Positions 8,773 through 16,826 are shown, numbered from the stretch's first letter. The stretch is 64,000 nt of DNA from a bacterium (GCA_036382775.1 DASVHD010000029.1:124001-188000); one strand, 5' to 3'. Made by a program: numbers and translations. Notes: generated by a model from the sequence alone, not told the origin.

Positions 8773-9408
8773 TCAGTACGAAACCGGATTGTTAAGCATC
8801 AGATATTGCGTTTCATTTAGTTTTAAAGCCGCCTTCAGCTTTTTCAGGTCCATGATGGCCCGCGGCCTGGTTCTCAATCCCGTCGCCGCGCAAAAGACCG
8901 CGATGTTCTGCGAAACGATCCCCGCGTCCATGGCCGCCCACACAAGCTTCAGCGAATCGCCGCCATGTTTGAACCGGGAGATATCGGAAACAAGCAGCAA
9001 GATCACGGGCGCCTTTGCCGCGAACTCCTGCCGCGAGGCAACCAGCGACCTTGTGTCTCCCTCGGTCACTTGACCCAGCGCGTGCTTTTTCGCGTCATAA
9101 AGGTAAGTACCTTGTTTGAGGCAAACATAAATATCAACGTCCTGCGCGTTCGTCGCCGATGGCGCGGTGCGCTTTCCGTTCTCTGGCCGGTTGATCCCGT
9201 TAGCGGCCCAGATGAGGTCGGACAGGTCCTGGTCACTGAGCATGACCGTATCGAAATCGGTCGCCGAAGCTCTTACCTTAAGGGCTTTCATGACCGGCAA
9301 CCCGCGCGTGGTGTCCGGCGGGATCAGCTGGATGGCCTGACCCGCCTGGGCGTACGATAAACAAAACATGACGTTCAATAATATGCCAATGATAACCGAC
9401 TTTTTCAT
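8773..9408 (-). CDS. exported SagB-type nitroreductase domain protein
   Basis: A 211-residue protein with a signal peptide (MKKSVIIGILLNVMFCLSYA) and a nitroreductase-fold domain of the SagB/ThcOx type: LSDLIWAANGINRP, then the RTAPSATNAQ segment and DIYVCLKQGTYLYD. These are FMN-binding oxidoreductases. The cofactor-contacting RP..RTAPSA region is present, and family members commonly carry a signal peptide or lipobox. GAAAGGAG lies just before ATG 9408. It follows the arsenite methyltransferase gene by 41 bases on the same strand and may be the third gene of that operon. The substrate is unknown. Confidence 0.82.
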   Translation of the reverse strand: MKKSVIIGILLNVMFCLSYAQAGQAIQLIPPDTTRGLPVMKALKVRASATDFDTVMLSDQDLSDLIWAANGINRPENGKRTAPSATNAQDVDIYVCLKQGTYLYDAKKHALGQVTEGDTRSLVASRQEFAAKAPVILLLVSDISRFKHGGDSLKLVWAAMDAGIVSQNIAVFCAATGLRTRPRAIMDLKKLKAALKLNETQYLMLNNPVSY

Positions 9409-9449
9409 GATTCTCCTTTCCTTTAGATCTAATCCCGGGTATCCAAGCT

Positions 9450-10274
9450 CTATTTCACCGCCTGAATGTAAGCACTGACAACATGCTCGGCCAGGAACCT
9501 TATCATCGTGAGTTTTTTCCGGTCGGCTTGAGAAAACCCTTTGTAGTCTGCAGCTGCCGCTTTGACTATTTTACCCGCTTTGTCATTTACCGCGATCTTG
9601 ATATTTTTGAATCCGGCCGCCTTGACCGCCCGCTTGTAATCATCAAGCAGGATTGCGCCGCCGATGCAGCTCGTGTACGCCTCGATACTGTTCCTTAACT
9701 TCGGAGGCAGCTTCTTGACCAGGGCCAGGTCCGAGACCGCGATCCTTCCGCCTCTCTTCAGCACGCGGTAGACTTCTTTCAGAACCGCCCTTTTATCCGG
9801 CGCCAGGTTGATAACGCAATTCGAGATCACGACGTCCGCGCTCTGGTCTGCGACCGGCAGATGCTCGATCTCGCCCAGCCGGAACTCGACGTTGTTATAC
9901 TTGACCTTCATTGCGTTTTCCCGCGCCTTTTCGATCATTTCCGGTGTCATGTCCACGCCGATCACCCGTCCCTTTTTACCAACCCTTTGGGCGGCGAGAA
10001 AACAATCAAAACCGCCTCCGGATCCAAGGTCGACGACCGTGTCTCCCGCTTTAAGCGACGCGATGGCGACCGGGTTGCCGCAGCCCAACCCCATATTCGC
10101 GCCTTTTGGTGCGGAATTCAGTTCTTTCGCCGAATAACCCATGGCTTGGCCCGATGTTTGAAGTTCGCCGATTCCGCATTCGCATGGCTCAGCCGGACCG
10201 CAGCATGAACTACCCTGTTTAGCCACCGCGGCATACGTTTTCCGCACTGCTTTCCTGATCTTATTTGCCTTCAT
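9450..10274 (-). CDS. arsM: arsenite methyltransferase
   Basis: A SAM-dependent methyltransferase of the ArsM family, which methylates As(III) in the cytoplasm. It has the SAM motif VDLGSGGGFD (81-90) and the three cysteines expected to bind As(III): Cys65 (GLGCGNP), Cys153 (SNCVINL) and Cys203 (TSCIGGA). It also has an extra cysteine cluster at 24-33 (SSCCGPAEPCEC). I set the start at ATG 10274, one base after the stop of the AbrB gene and preceded by AAGAGG; the frame extends to 10310 without support. The 274-residue length is typical. The upstream regulator gene makes metalloid-responsive control likely but unproven. Confidence 0.92.
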   Translation of the reverse strand: MKANKIRKAVRKTYAAVAKQGSSCCGPAEPCECGIGELQTSGQAMGYSAKELNSAPKGANMGLGCGNPVAIASLKAGDTVVDLGSGGGFDCFLAAQRVGKKGRVIGVDMTPEMIEKARENAMKVKYNNVEFRLGEIEHLPVADQSADVVISNCVINLAPDKRAVLKEVYRVLKRGGRIAVSDLALVKKLPPKLRNSIEAYTSCIGGAILLDDYKRAVKAAGFKNIKIAVNDKAGKIVKAAAADYKGFSQADRKKLTMIRFLAEHVVSAYIQAVK

Positions 10275-10275
10275 T

Positions 10276-10554
10276 TTAAGCCTCTTTTCCCTTGCCCAGC
10301 ACCGAATCAACCTTTATCTTCACCATCCGGTCAAGCTCTTCGACCTTCATCAGCATGAAGCAGCATGATCCTTTCTCGCCGCTTAGCGCAACGACCGCCA
10401 GCTTGTCGCCGGCCTTGATCTTTGCCTTATCCCGCAGTTCTTTCGGCAGCACGATCTGTCCCCGCTCGTCGACCCCCACCACTGCCGAGACGCTGCAACA
10501 ATCCCCGCCGCCTCCGCCCGGGACGCATCCCACCATCCGTTTTTGTCCTTTCAT
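10276..10554 (-). CDS. AbrB/MazE/SpoVT-type regulator, cysteine-rich
   Basis: 92 residues with an AbrB-like swapped-hairpin DNA-binding domain (VVGVDERGQIVLPKELRDKA, about 25-44, then AGDKLAVVAL). The N-terminus is rich in glycine and cysteine (Cys10, Cys19, Cys20), and a second CC pair lies at 64-65. Proteins of this shape are annotated, as I recall, next to hgcAB or arsM genes. The cysteines suggest a thiol-reactive metal or metalloid as signal, which is inference. AAGGAG precedes ATG 10554, and the gene ends one base before arsM. An inverted repeat lies just upstream. Confidence 0.85.
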   Translation of the reverse strand: MKGQKRMVGCVPGGGGGDCCSVSAVVGVDERGQIVLPKELRDKAKIKAGDKLAVVALSGEKGSCCFMLMKVEELDRMVKIKVDSVLGKGKEA

Positions 10555-10574
10555 GGTAATTTCTCCTTATCTTT

Positions 10575-10606
10575 CAGAATATTCTTATTATTCTGATAAT
10601 TCTGAT
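10575..10606 (-). promoter_or_regulatory. candidate operator of the AbrB-arsM operon
   Basis: CAGAATA (10575-10581) and TATTCTG (10589-10595) form a perfect 7-base inverted repeat with a 7-base gap. A direct repeat of ATTCTGAT (10590-10597, 10599-10606) overlaps it. It lies 21-52 bases before the regulator start, where autoregulation would act. Confidence 0.45.
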
Positions 10607-10624
10607 TTATATGAATTAGACATT

Positions 10625-10652
10625 AAGCCGATACGAAAAGTTTATTCGGCTT
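10625..10652 (-). terminator. stem-loop after the TPR gene
   Basis: AAGCCGA and TCGGCTT pair perfectly around a 14-base loop, 2 bases beyond the TPR gene stop. There is no T-run, so termination is only possible. Confidence 0.3.
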
Positions 10653-10654
10653 TA

Positions 10655-12316
10655 TCATTTATCGTGGTCTTTTGTTATTGACCTCTGCTTTGCGCCGGTT
10701 CTTTTAAATATCGCGGCGGCTTCCTTCAGGCATTTACCAGCTTCCTCGTTCATGCCGGCGTGTTTCATCATAATGCTCAACTCATCCAGCGATCTGGCAA
10801 GTTCGATCATCATATTCTGTTTTCTTGCCAGATCTGCCGACTGCTGAAGGTATGTGATCGCTCTCGTGATCAGAATGGCTTTCTTTCCGCCCGATGCACT
10901 ATACTGCGCGTGAAGCGCTTTGCCCAGCGCCCGCAAGGCGAGGACATCGTGCTCTTTTGTGCCGGTTTCTTTTGCCAAAGACAATGCCTTTTTGGCATAG
11001 CCGTATGCCCGGGCTGATCTATCACGGGCTATGCTCAATTCGGCAGTAAAAGCATAGACCTTAGCCAGATTATATTTATCTCCGATCTCCTTTAATATTT
11101 TCTCGGCTCTTTCAAGATACCGACCGGCAGCCGCGTATTTTTTAAGCTCAATATAGTAGGCGCCAAAATTCATGCAGGATAGACCGATGCCGTTTTTATC
11201 TCCCATTTCCATCCTCATCGCCTGGTCTTTTTTAAAATAACGCAGCGCTTTCTTCAAATTTCCCTTATTTAGATACACCGTGCCGATGTTTTGGTATGCA
11301 ATGCCGATGCCAACTCTATCTCCGGTTGTCATCGACAGAACAAGTGACCTTTTAAAGCAGTCCAGCGCCTTGTCGAACTTACCTTCGTTGTGATGAAGCA
11401 ATCCGATATTGCCTAACACCAAACCGGTTTGCGTTTTATCACCGATCTTCTCCGACCTGGAAAGCGATCTTTTATAGTATTCTAGCGATTCTCCGTATTC
11501 TCCCTTGTCAAAATAAACAAGCCCGATATTGTTCAAAGCTGTGGCGATCCCTGTCTTATTGCCTATCTCTTCATATATACAGAGCGATCTCTTATATTGT
11601 TCCAATGCCTGGTCGATCTCTCCTTTATTGGTGTAGACGGTTCCGATATTCCCATAAATAATCCCAAGCCCCCGCTTATCGCCAATTTCCTGTTTTATTT
11701 TAAGGGATTTATTAAAATACTTCAAGGCCTGGTCAGGTTTGCCTTTGCCGTGATAGACTAGACCGATGTTCCCGGAAACCATACTCACCACAATTTTGTC
11801 GCCTATTTCCGTAGCAATGGCCAAAGACCGGTTATAATACCTGAGCGCCTTATCCAGTTCTCCCTTATTCCAATAACTGTTCCCGAGGTTATTGCCTGCT
11901 ACTGCGGTCCCTCTTTTATCATGGGATTTTTTTTGAATCAGAAGCATCTTATTAAAATATTTTATCGCTTTGTCGTAGTCACCCTGACGCCGGGCGACAT
12001 TGCCGAGGATACCGATCCCCCGTCCATAAATTTTTTGTTCCTTTTTTTGATCGATCTCCGCGAAAGCTTTCCTGACGATCTTCTTAGCCTTGTCAAAATC
12101 ACTGCTGCCTTCGGTATAAATATAGCCGATATTCAGCATTGTTTCCGGCACGATCAAAGGATCCGGATTCCCGGTTATTTCGGCGGCTTTAAGTATGCTG
12201 TGGTAGTCTTCGATCGCCCGGCTGAACTTACCAAGAATTCTATAGACATCGGCCCTGCCGTTAAGCACCCGGACCAGGAGATCTTCAATTGAGTTGGTGG
12301 TCATTTTCAGGCGCAT
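10655..12316 (-). CDS. tetratricopeptide repeat protein
   Basis: 553 residues made almost wholly of 40-residue TPR units of the LGN/rapsyn style. Around ten units carry the pattern NIG-Y-KG--DQAL-Y-KRSL-I--EIGDK. The C-terminal 100 residues are helical but less regular. There is no signal peptide, so it is probably a cytoplasmic scaffold for protein interaction. In this style the repeats often form the C-terminal half of sensors or cyclases; no catalytic part is present here. The promoter TTGACA-N16-TATAAT at 12325-12352 ends 8 bases before ATG 12316, so the transcript should start at or next to the codon and carry no ribosome site. An in-frame ATG four codons later is an alternative start. 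Confidence 0.85.
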   Translation of the reverse strand: MRLKMTTNSIEDLLVRVLNGRADVYRILGKFSRAIEDYHSILKAAEITGNPDPLIVPETMLNIGYIYTEGSSDFDKAKKIVRKAFAEIDQKKEQKIYGRGIGILGNVARRQGDYDKAIKYFNKMLLIQKKSHDKRGTAVAGNNLGNSYWNKGELDKALRYYNRSLAIATEIGDKIVVSMVSGNIGLVYHGKGKPDQALKYFNKSLKIKQEIGDKRGLGIIYGNIGTVYTNKGEIDQALEQYKRSLCIYEEIGNKTGIATALNNIGLVYFDKGEYGESLEYYKRSLSRSEKIGDKTQTGLVLGNIGLLHHNEGKFDKALDCFKRSLVLSMTTGDRVGIGIAYQNIGTVYLNKGNLKKALRYFKKDQAMRMEMGDKNGIGLSCMNFGAYYIELKKYAAAGRYLERAEKILKEIGDKYNLAKVYAFTAELSIARDRSARAYGYAKKALSLAKETGTKEHDVLALRALGKALHAQYSASGGKKAILITRAITYLQQSADLARKQNMMIELARSLDELSIMMKHAGMNEEAGKCLKEAAAIFKRTGAKQRSITKDHDK

Positions 12317-12324
12317 ATCTGTGC

Positions 12325-12352
12325 ATTATACAACGATTGCCGCTGATGTCAA
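12325..12352 (-). promoter_or_regulatory. consensus promoter giving a leaderless TPR transcript
   Basis: TTGACA, 16 bases, TATAAT: both hexamers match consensus fully. The ATG begins 8 bases after the -10 hexamer. Confidence 0.75.
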
Positions 12353-12416
12353 CGAAACGTTCTGTTGGGCTAGATAAATGCTGTAGTGGTAAAAACAGGT
12401 TTGCTTGTAGGGAGCT

Positions 12417-12848
12417 CTAACCTGTTATTATTTTGAATTCGGTCGCGACTTCCACGTTATTTTTCAACATCGCCCATACCGGGCAGAATGTATCTTCTGA
12501 TAGCTTGATCGCGCTCTGAACATCGGCATCGACCGCATCCTGGGAATTGATGACGAATTCGAGCATGATCTTCCTGAATGACGTCGGGTGTTGATCCCGC
12601 CGGACACCCTGAGCTTCGATCACCATTCCGGATACGTCTTTTTTCATCCGCCGGAGCAGGGATGCCACGGTCGAACCGCAGCAGCTAGCAAGGCTGATCA
12701 GCAGCAATTCAAGCGACATATAACACTGCCCGTCGCCGAGCGGCGGTACATAATCGATCGTGACCGGTGCGTTCGACCCGGCCGTGCCGGTAAATTGTAG
12801 TTTTTTATTGATGAGCTTCACGGTGATCGCCGACTGTTCGTTACCCAT
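12417..12848 (-). CDS. OsmC family thiol peroxidase-like protein
   Basis: 143 residues with the OsmC/Ohr fold signature: ASCCGST around Cys56-Cys57 on the long helix and DTFCPVWAML with Cys122, the two-cysteine pair that reduces organic hydroperoxides. It is closer to the YhfA/OsmC branch than to Ohr, judging by SLELLLISLASCC. AAGGAGG sits before ATG 12848. It probably acts alone in the cytoplasm; no neighbour is clearly linked to oxidative stress. Confidence 0.88.
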   Translation of the reverse strand: MGNEQSAITVKLINKKLQFTGTAGSNAPVTIDYVPPLGDGQCYMSLELLLISLASCCGSTVASLLRRMKKDVSGMVIEAQGVRRDQHPTSFRKIMLEFVINSQDAVDADVQSAIKLSEDTFCPVWAMLKNNVEVATEFKIITG

Positions 12849-12908
12849 GGCATATCCTCCTTAACTTTTTTGCCCTATATATCAAGATGGAAAATCCGGA
12901 ATCCGATC

Positions 12909-13682
12909 TTATTGCTTCAGCGATCCCACGATCTCCACCACCAGAACGCTGGAATTCCGAGCGGCATAATCCACGAAAGCATCGAAGTCCACGTCGGCGC
13001 TCTCGTTTGCCAGGTCAGACAGGCAGCGGATGATCAAGAACGGGATCCGATTGATCGCGCATACCTGGGCGACCGCGGCGCCTTCCATTTCCACGCAGTC
13101 AGCCCGGAAGGTTTTTTCCAGCCACTGGCGTTTAACTTCGCTGGCGATGAACTGGTCGCCCGTGACCACCCGGCCGGTCTTGACCCGCGGATAATGACCG
13201 GTTTCCTTGCAGATCTTCTCGGGTATTTCCTGGAACTTGACGTTGCCTGCCTGATCGCGGGCAAGTCTCACCAGAAACGTGTCGGCCGCGTAACCAACCG
13301 TATCCCAGGGCGTGAATCCCCCGGGTTCTATCACGCCGTAGTCATGATGGAATACCTTTTCAGAAATGATGATATCGCCTATGTCAAGTTTTGGATCTAT
13401 GCCGCCGGCAACCCCGCCGAAGATGACGGCGTCGACGTCGTATTTGCTGGCCAATATTTCCGCGGTTATCCCGGCGTTGACCTTGCCCACGCCGGCCATG
13501 ACCAGAACGCACTCCACGCCTCTGATCTTACCGCGGGCGAATATCCGGCGACTCACGGTATCGACGTATTCCACCTGCATTTGCTCTTTTATGTAAGCGA
13601 GCTCCACGTCCATCGCGCTGATTATGCCGATCCTTTCATAAACGCCCGTCCCGAAAAGCAGGATCGATATCAATGTCAACAT
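12909..13682 (-). CDS. mtnN: MTA/SAH nucleosidase, apparently exported or anchored
   Basis: A 5'-methylthioadenosine/S-adenosylhomocysteine nucleosidase-like protein that would cleave the N-glycosidic bond of adenosyl thioethers. Residues matching the E. coli enzyme are Glu27 (AMDVEL, like Glu12), Glu200 in VEMEGAA (like Glu174) and Asp223 in CLSDLA (like Asp197). GGVAGG and TGDQF are also conserved. The start ATG 13682 is supported by GGGAGG. It adds a hydrophobic stretch, MLTLISILLFGTGV, before the normal N-terminus, so the enzyme may be membrane-bound or periplasmic, which is not the usual location. The purine specificity could differ. Confidence 0.85.
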   Translation of the reverse strand: MLTLISILLFGTGVYERIGIISAMDVELAYIKEQMQVEYVDTVSRRIFARGKIRGVECVLVMAGVGKVNAGITAEILASKYDVDAVIFGGVAGGIDPKLDIGDIIISEKVFHHDYGVIEPGGFTPWDTVGYAADTFLVRLARDQAGNVKFQEIPEKICKETGHYPRVKTGRVVTGDQFIASEVKRQWLEKTFRADCVEMEGAAVAQVCAINRIPFLIIRCLSDLANESADVDFDAFVDYAARNSSVLVVEIVGSLKQ

Positions 13683-13734
13683 CGGACCTCCCTGATAGAC
13701 TTAGATTTTTACAATCGGCGCCTTCGCGCTGAGT

Positions 13735-14007
13735 CTACTCTTTCCCCCAGAATTTATCAGCTTCTTTTTCCATTTTTTCAAGCCGATCATAATAATCCGC
13801 AAACTCGTTCAAGTGCGCGAGCGCGATTTTGCCGGTTGTCAACGGATCATCGTTCGTCACGTTCGTCCAGGCATCGACAGTTCCGTGTTCCAGTTCGACA
13901 TCCATGCCCCTTCGGAACTGGTCCACGTCGAACTTGTCCCACTTTACGCCGAGTTTTTCGCCGATCTTTTTTGCTTCCTCATCGCTGATATGTTTTTTTG
14001 AGCTCAC
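13735..14007 (-). CDS. DUF5661 family small protein
   Basis: 90 residues matching, from memory, the small DUF5661 family: RRGMDVELEHG, NVTNDDPLTTGKIALAHL and DYYDRLEKMEKEAD. It is highly charged and helical, with no signal peptide. AGGAGG lies 8 bases before ATG 14007. The function is unknown. Confidence 0.8.
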   Translation of the reverse strand: MSSKKHISDEEAKKIGEKLGVKWDKFDVDQFRRGMDVELEHGTVDAWTNVTNDDPLTTGKIALAHLNEFADYYDRLEKMEKEADKFWGKE

Positions 14008-14128
14008 GTATGCCTCCTGTTATCTATCCAGCATATCATCCTTGCGATCCATGTTTTATCCGGCCATATTATCCCGGATTTCCCGCCCAAGTCAAGCGTA
14101 CAATGATGATCTTATAGCAAGGTGGAAT

Positions 14129-15427
14129 TCAATATTTTCTGATTTTGATTATGGCTGCAGCGCTTTTTTCTAAGGCAAAGTACTCTCCCGCCGCCGAAAG
14201 CTCCTCCTGGGTTACAGCGTCGATCTGCTGCATGAGCGTATCGCCGTTAATGCCGAGCTGTTTCTTTCGTCCTATGGCGAAGGCGACGCCGTATGAATCG
14301 CCCGCGAGCACACTGTTTGGGTAGGTCTCCCGGCAAAATATAAAGTTGAAATTCCGTCTTGAGGCTATGATTTCCTCATTATCGATCTTCCGGATCCTTA
14401 TCTCATCCACGTATTTTTCAAGCCGGTCAAGGGCTGCCTCGGGGTTCTCTTGATTTTCAACCGGCAAAACAAGGCTTATGACCTCGGGTCGGTCCAGGGC
14501 AGCATAGAAAACCAGGAGCGTATTCGGGGAAAATTCCAATGCCTGCGAATTTACCTGAAGTCTATGTACTAAAACCAGATAAGCCGGATGCAATCGGTCT
14601 GCCGGAGAGGGAGCCCTGTATGATAGAGCGACACAGGACTGGGCATTTGGAAAAGATGGTGTTATATCTTTGATCTGTAATTTTTTATGGCCAGGTAAAG
14701 GAGTAACGGTCTTGGCTGGGACCGGTTCACCGGTCTGGATATTCGAGAACAATTTGTCGATCCGCTTCCTAATTTTTCCCGGCTCCACGGGCCCGCAGAC
14801 AATGATCTGCGCATTGACCGGTTTGTAAAAGGTGCTCGCGCGCGCGCGCAGTTCGTCAACGGTTATGGTCCGTATCTGTTCGCTCACCCCGCCCTTGCGC
14901 TCTTTGAGCTGAGAGCCGAGAAGCATTTCCGCCGAAAGGTTCTGGCTGGCGAGCATCGGGATCCTGTCGTACATATTGATGAGTTCCTTTTCGATCCGGG
15001 GGATCTCCCGGTCGAGGTCATTTTCGGTGATATCGATACTTTTCATCCTGGCCGCGGCCATCCTGAGCTCCGCATCAAGTTGTCTCTTGGGGAAAACTGT
15101 GGCGATGACCGTGTAATCCATGCCGGTCTGGGCGTTCCATCCTTTTGGATAGTCAGCCATAAAGCGATTGATATCCCGGGACGGAAATGCTCCGGCGGCT
15201 GAGGTGACGTAAAGGTGTTCGATAAGATGCGCCATGCCTGATTTTTCCAGCGGGTCGCTGGTTTCACCGATCGAATATAATGTGACCATGGAGATAAGCT
15301 CTCCCTTTTTAAAGGGAATGATAATGACCTTGAGCCCGTTGGAAAGCTGGTATTCAGTTATCGATGATTGCCGCGCGCAGGATATTACTACGGCAGAGAT
15401 CAATATCGTTGCGATAAAATATTTCAT
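14129..15427 (-). CDS. M16 family zinc protease, lipoprotein
   Basis: 432 residues with an insulinase-type (M16) N-terminal domain. It carries the inverted zinc motif HLIEH (67-71), with the third ligand glutamate expected in RIEKELI (146-148). The second, inactive half follows (about 240-432). A lipobox AVVISC puts a lipidated cysteine at residue 17, so the enzyme probably sits on the periplasmic face of a membrane. It follows the MBL hydrolase gene by 9 bases on the same strand (AAGGATCC before ATG 15427), so the two are likely co-transcribed. The peptide substrate is unknown. Confidence 0.88.
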   Translation of the reverse strand: MKYFIATILISAVVISCARQSSITEYQLSNGLKVIIIPFKKGELISMVTLYSIGETSDPLEKSGMAHLIEHLYVTSAAGAFPSRDINRFMADYPKGWNAQTGMDYTVIATVFPKRQLDAELRMAAARMKSIDITENDLDREIPRIEKELINMYDRIPMLASQNLSAEMLLGSQLKERKGGVSEQIRTITVDELRARASTFYKPVNAQIIVCGPVEPGKIRKRIDKLFSNIQTGEPVPAKTVTPLPGHKKLQIKDITPSFPNAQSCVALSYRAPSPADRLHPAYLVLVHRLQVNSQALEFSPNTLLVFYAALDRPEVISLVLPVENQENPEAALDRLEKYVDEIRIRKIDNEEIIASRRNFNFIFCRETYPNSVLAGDSYGVAFAIGRKKQLGINGDTLMQQIDAVTQEELSAAGEYFALEKSAAAIIKIRKY

Positions 15428-15436
15428 GGATCCTTC

Positions 15437-16189
15437 TTAATTTTGCAGAAAGGGATTATTGCATTTTTCTTCGCTAATCGTGGTTGTTTCGCCGTGCCCG
15501 GGATACACGACTGTATCTTCCGGCAGCTTACTCAACTCTTTGACCGATCTGATTATATCTTCACAAGAACTATCGATTGTATCGGTCCTGCCAACCGATC
15601 CTTTGAACAGCGTGTCGCCGGTGAAGACCGCCTTCTCCTTTTTTGAATAGAGTGAAATGCCGCCGGCACTGTGTCCCGGCGTATGGATGACGACAAATTC
15701 CAGCTCTCCGACTATTATTACATCGCCATGATGAAGCAAACGGTCCGCCGGCGGAGAAGAAAATATCTCGAACCTTAAACCACAGGCATTGCAGCTCAAG
15801 ACCGCTTTTTCCTGGCCATTCAGGATCTCGACGTGATTAGATCCTTCATTGCCGCAAGCCGGGCAAGGACGTCGCGGGTCGGTTTTGATCATCTTTGACC
15901 ACCATTCCCAGGGTTTTGGCAACACCGCTGCATCCAACTCGTGTATCAGTATTTCAGCGCCAGTGGCCTTCTTAAGTATGCTATTGCCGGATGTATGATC
16001 GCTGTGGTGGTGAGTATTGACAATATACCTCAATTTTATTTTGGGCTTATTGATCGCGCTGCTGAGCTTATCCTTTTCTTCTTTTGTCCTGACATCGGGA
16101 TCGACAACCATCGCGTCCCTGGTTTTTTCACACGCGACCAGATAACAATTCGTTTCGATAGGCCCAAAAACAAAGTGTTTGACTAACAT
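15437..16189 (-). CDS. MBL-fold hydrolase with inserted zinc ribbon
   Basis: 250 residues of the glyoxalase II-like metallo-beta-lactamase superfamily: THHHSDH at 59-65 (metal ligands His60, His62, Asp64, His65), TPGHSAGG, FTGDTLF and the final YPGHGETT. Between the HxHxDH motif and TPGHS lies an extra segment with CPACG (109-113) and CNACG (133-137), a rubredoxin-like zinc ribbon. The inserted part is about 45 residues. It is probably a thioester or cyclic hydrolase in the cytoplasm. It heads a two-gene unit with the M16 protease. The ribbon may bind a partner or substrate; that is inference. Confidence 0.87.
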   Translation of the reverse strand: MLVKHFVFGPIETNCYLVACEKTRDAMVVDPDVRTKEEKDKLSSAINKPKIKLRYIVNTHHHSDHTSGNSILKKATGAEILIHELDAAVLPKPWEWWSKMIKTDPRRPCPACGNEGSNHVEILNGQEKAVLSCNACGLRFEIFSSPPADRLLHHGDVIIVGELEFVVIHTPGHSAGGISLYSKKEKAVFTGDTLFKGSVGRTDTIDSSCEDIIRSVKELSKLPEDTVVYPGHGETTTISEEKCNNPFLQN

Positions 16190-16237
16190 GTCATTTTATT
16201 ATCCGCAAACCGATCAAAAAATCAAGCATCAGTTTTT

Positions 16238-16263
16238 CATATTTCGTCAATTGACGAAATATG
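16238..16263. repeat. perfect 26-bp palindrome
   Basis: CATATTTCGTCAA is followed at once by its exact reverse complement. It lies in the gap between the MBL gene start and the end of the interrupted cyclic-nucleotide-binding gene, 49 bases upstream of the MBL gene. It could be a large operator or a cruciform. Confidence 0.7.
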
Positions 16264-16307
16264 GGTGGACAGGTAATGAGGAACCAGTGCCTGAAGGTTG
16301 TATTATA

Positions 16308-16763
16308 TTATTTCGCGTGGATGATATCGGCGAGCTTTTGCTCCAGAGCTTTCACTCTCCGGGACGCGACCGTAGCGATCTCTTTGATTATCCGGTAACC
16401 GATGTGATTGTTCTTGTCAAAAAGGCTGATCAGATTTTCACTGCTAAGAACGATGAACTTTGAGTCCTCGATCGTCTAGGCAGCCGCGGTAAAAGTATGC
16501 GGGTCGGTTACTGCCGACCAGCCAAATATGTCGCCCGGTCCGGCCGTGTCGATCACGATCTTTTCTTTACCATCACCCGAGATCTTGAGCTCCACCCTGC
16601 CTTCCAATACCAGGTATAGGTTCACAGCCAGTGCTTTTTCCTCGAATATCCGCATATCTTTTTTGGATGACTCTTCTTCCGCGATTTGAGCGATCTGTTC
16701 AAGTTCTCTTTCATTGAGATGTTTGAATAAACTAAAACCTTTTAGTTTTTCTATATCAACCAT
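16308..16763 (-). pseudogene. cyclic-nucleotide-binding protein with internal amber codon
   Basis: ATG 16763 begins a cNMP-binding domain (MVDIEKLKGFSLFKHL, LYLVLEGRVELKI, GPGDIFGWSAVTD) that stops at a TAG (16476-16478) after residue 95. The same frame continues past the TAG as TIEDSKFIVLSSENLISLF and ends at TAA 16308-16310. This gives a full 151-codon single-domain protein of the expected size. The TAG sits where related domains have a residue in the last strands. It may be a recent nonsense mutation, a sequencing error, or a readthrough site; TAG is used as a stop elsewhere in the window. There is no DNA-binding domain, so the protein would act as a cNMP sensor. A clear promoter lies at 16799-16826. 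Confidence 0.8.
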
Positions 16764-16798
16764 GGCTTCTCCTTTCCGGTTCCTTAACTGAAGTATTT

Positions 16799-16826
16799 AA
16801 TATATATACATATAACATAATGTCAA
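16799..16826 (-). promoter_or_regulatory. promoter of the cNMP-binding gene
   Basis: TTGACA, 16 bases, TATATT, ending about 35 bases before the start codon, with AAAGGAG in between. Confidence 0.65.

Noticed and set aside
12870-13988. 372-codon plus-strand open frame across the nucleosidase and DUF5661 genes
   Set aside because: It lies antisense to two well supported genes and reads through their intergenic gap; no domain is visible.
16476-16478. TAG as a pyrrolysine or reassigned codon
   Set aside because: TAG ends other clear genes in the window (3350, 6315) and no pyl genes are present; a mutation or local readthrough is simpler.
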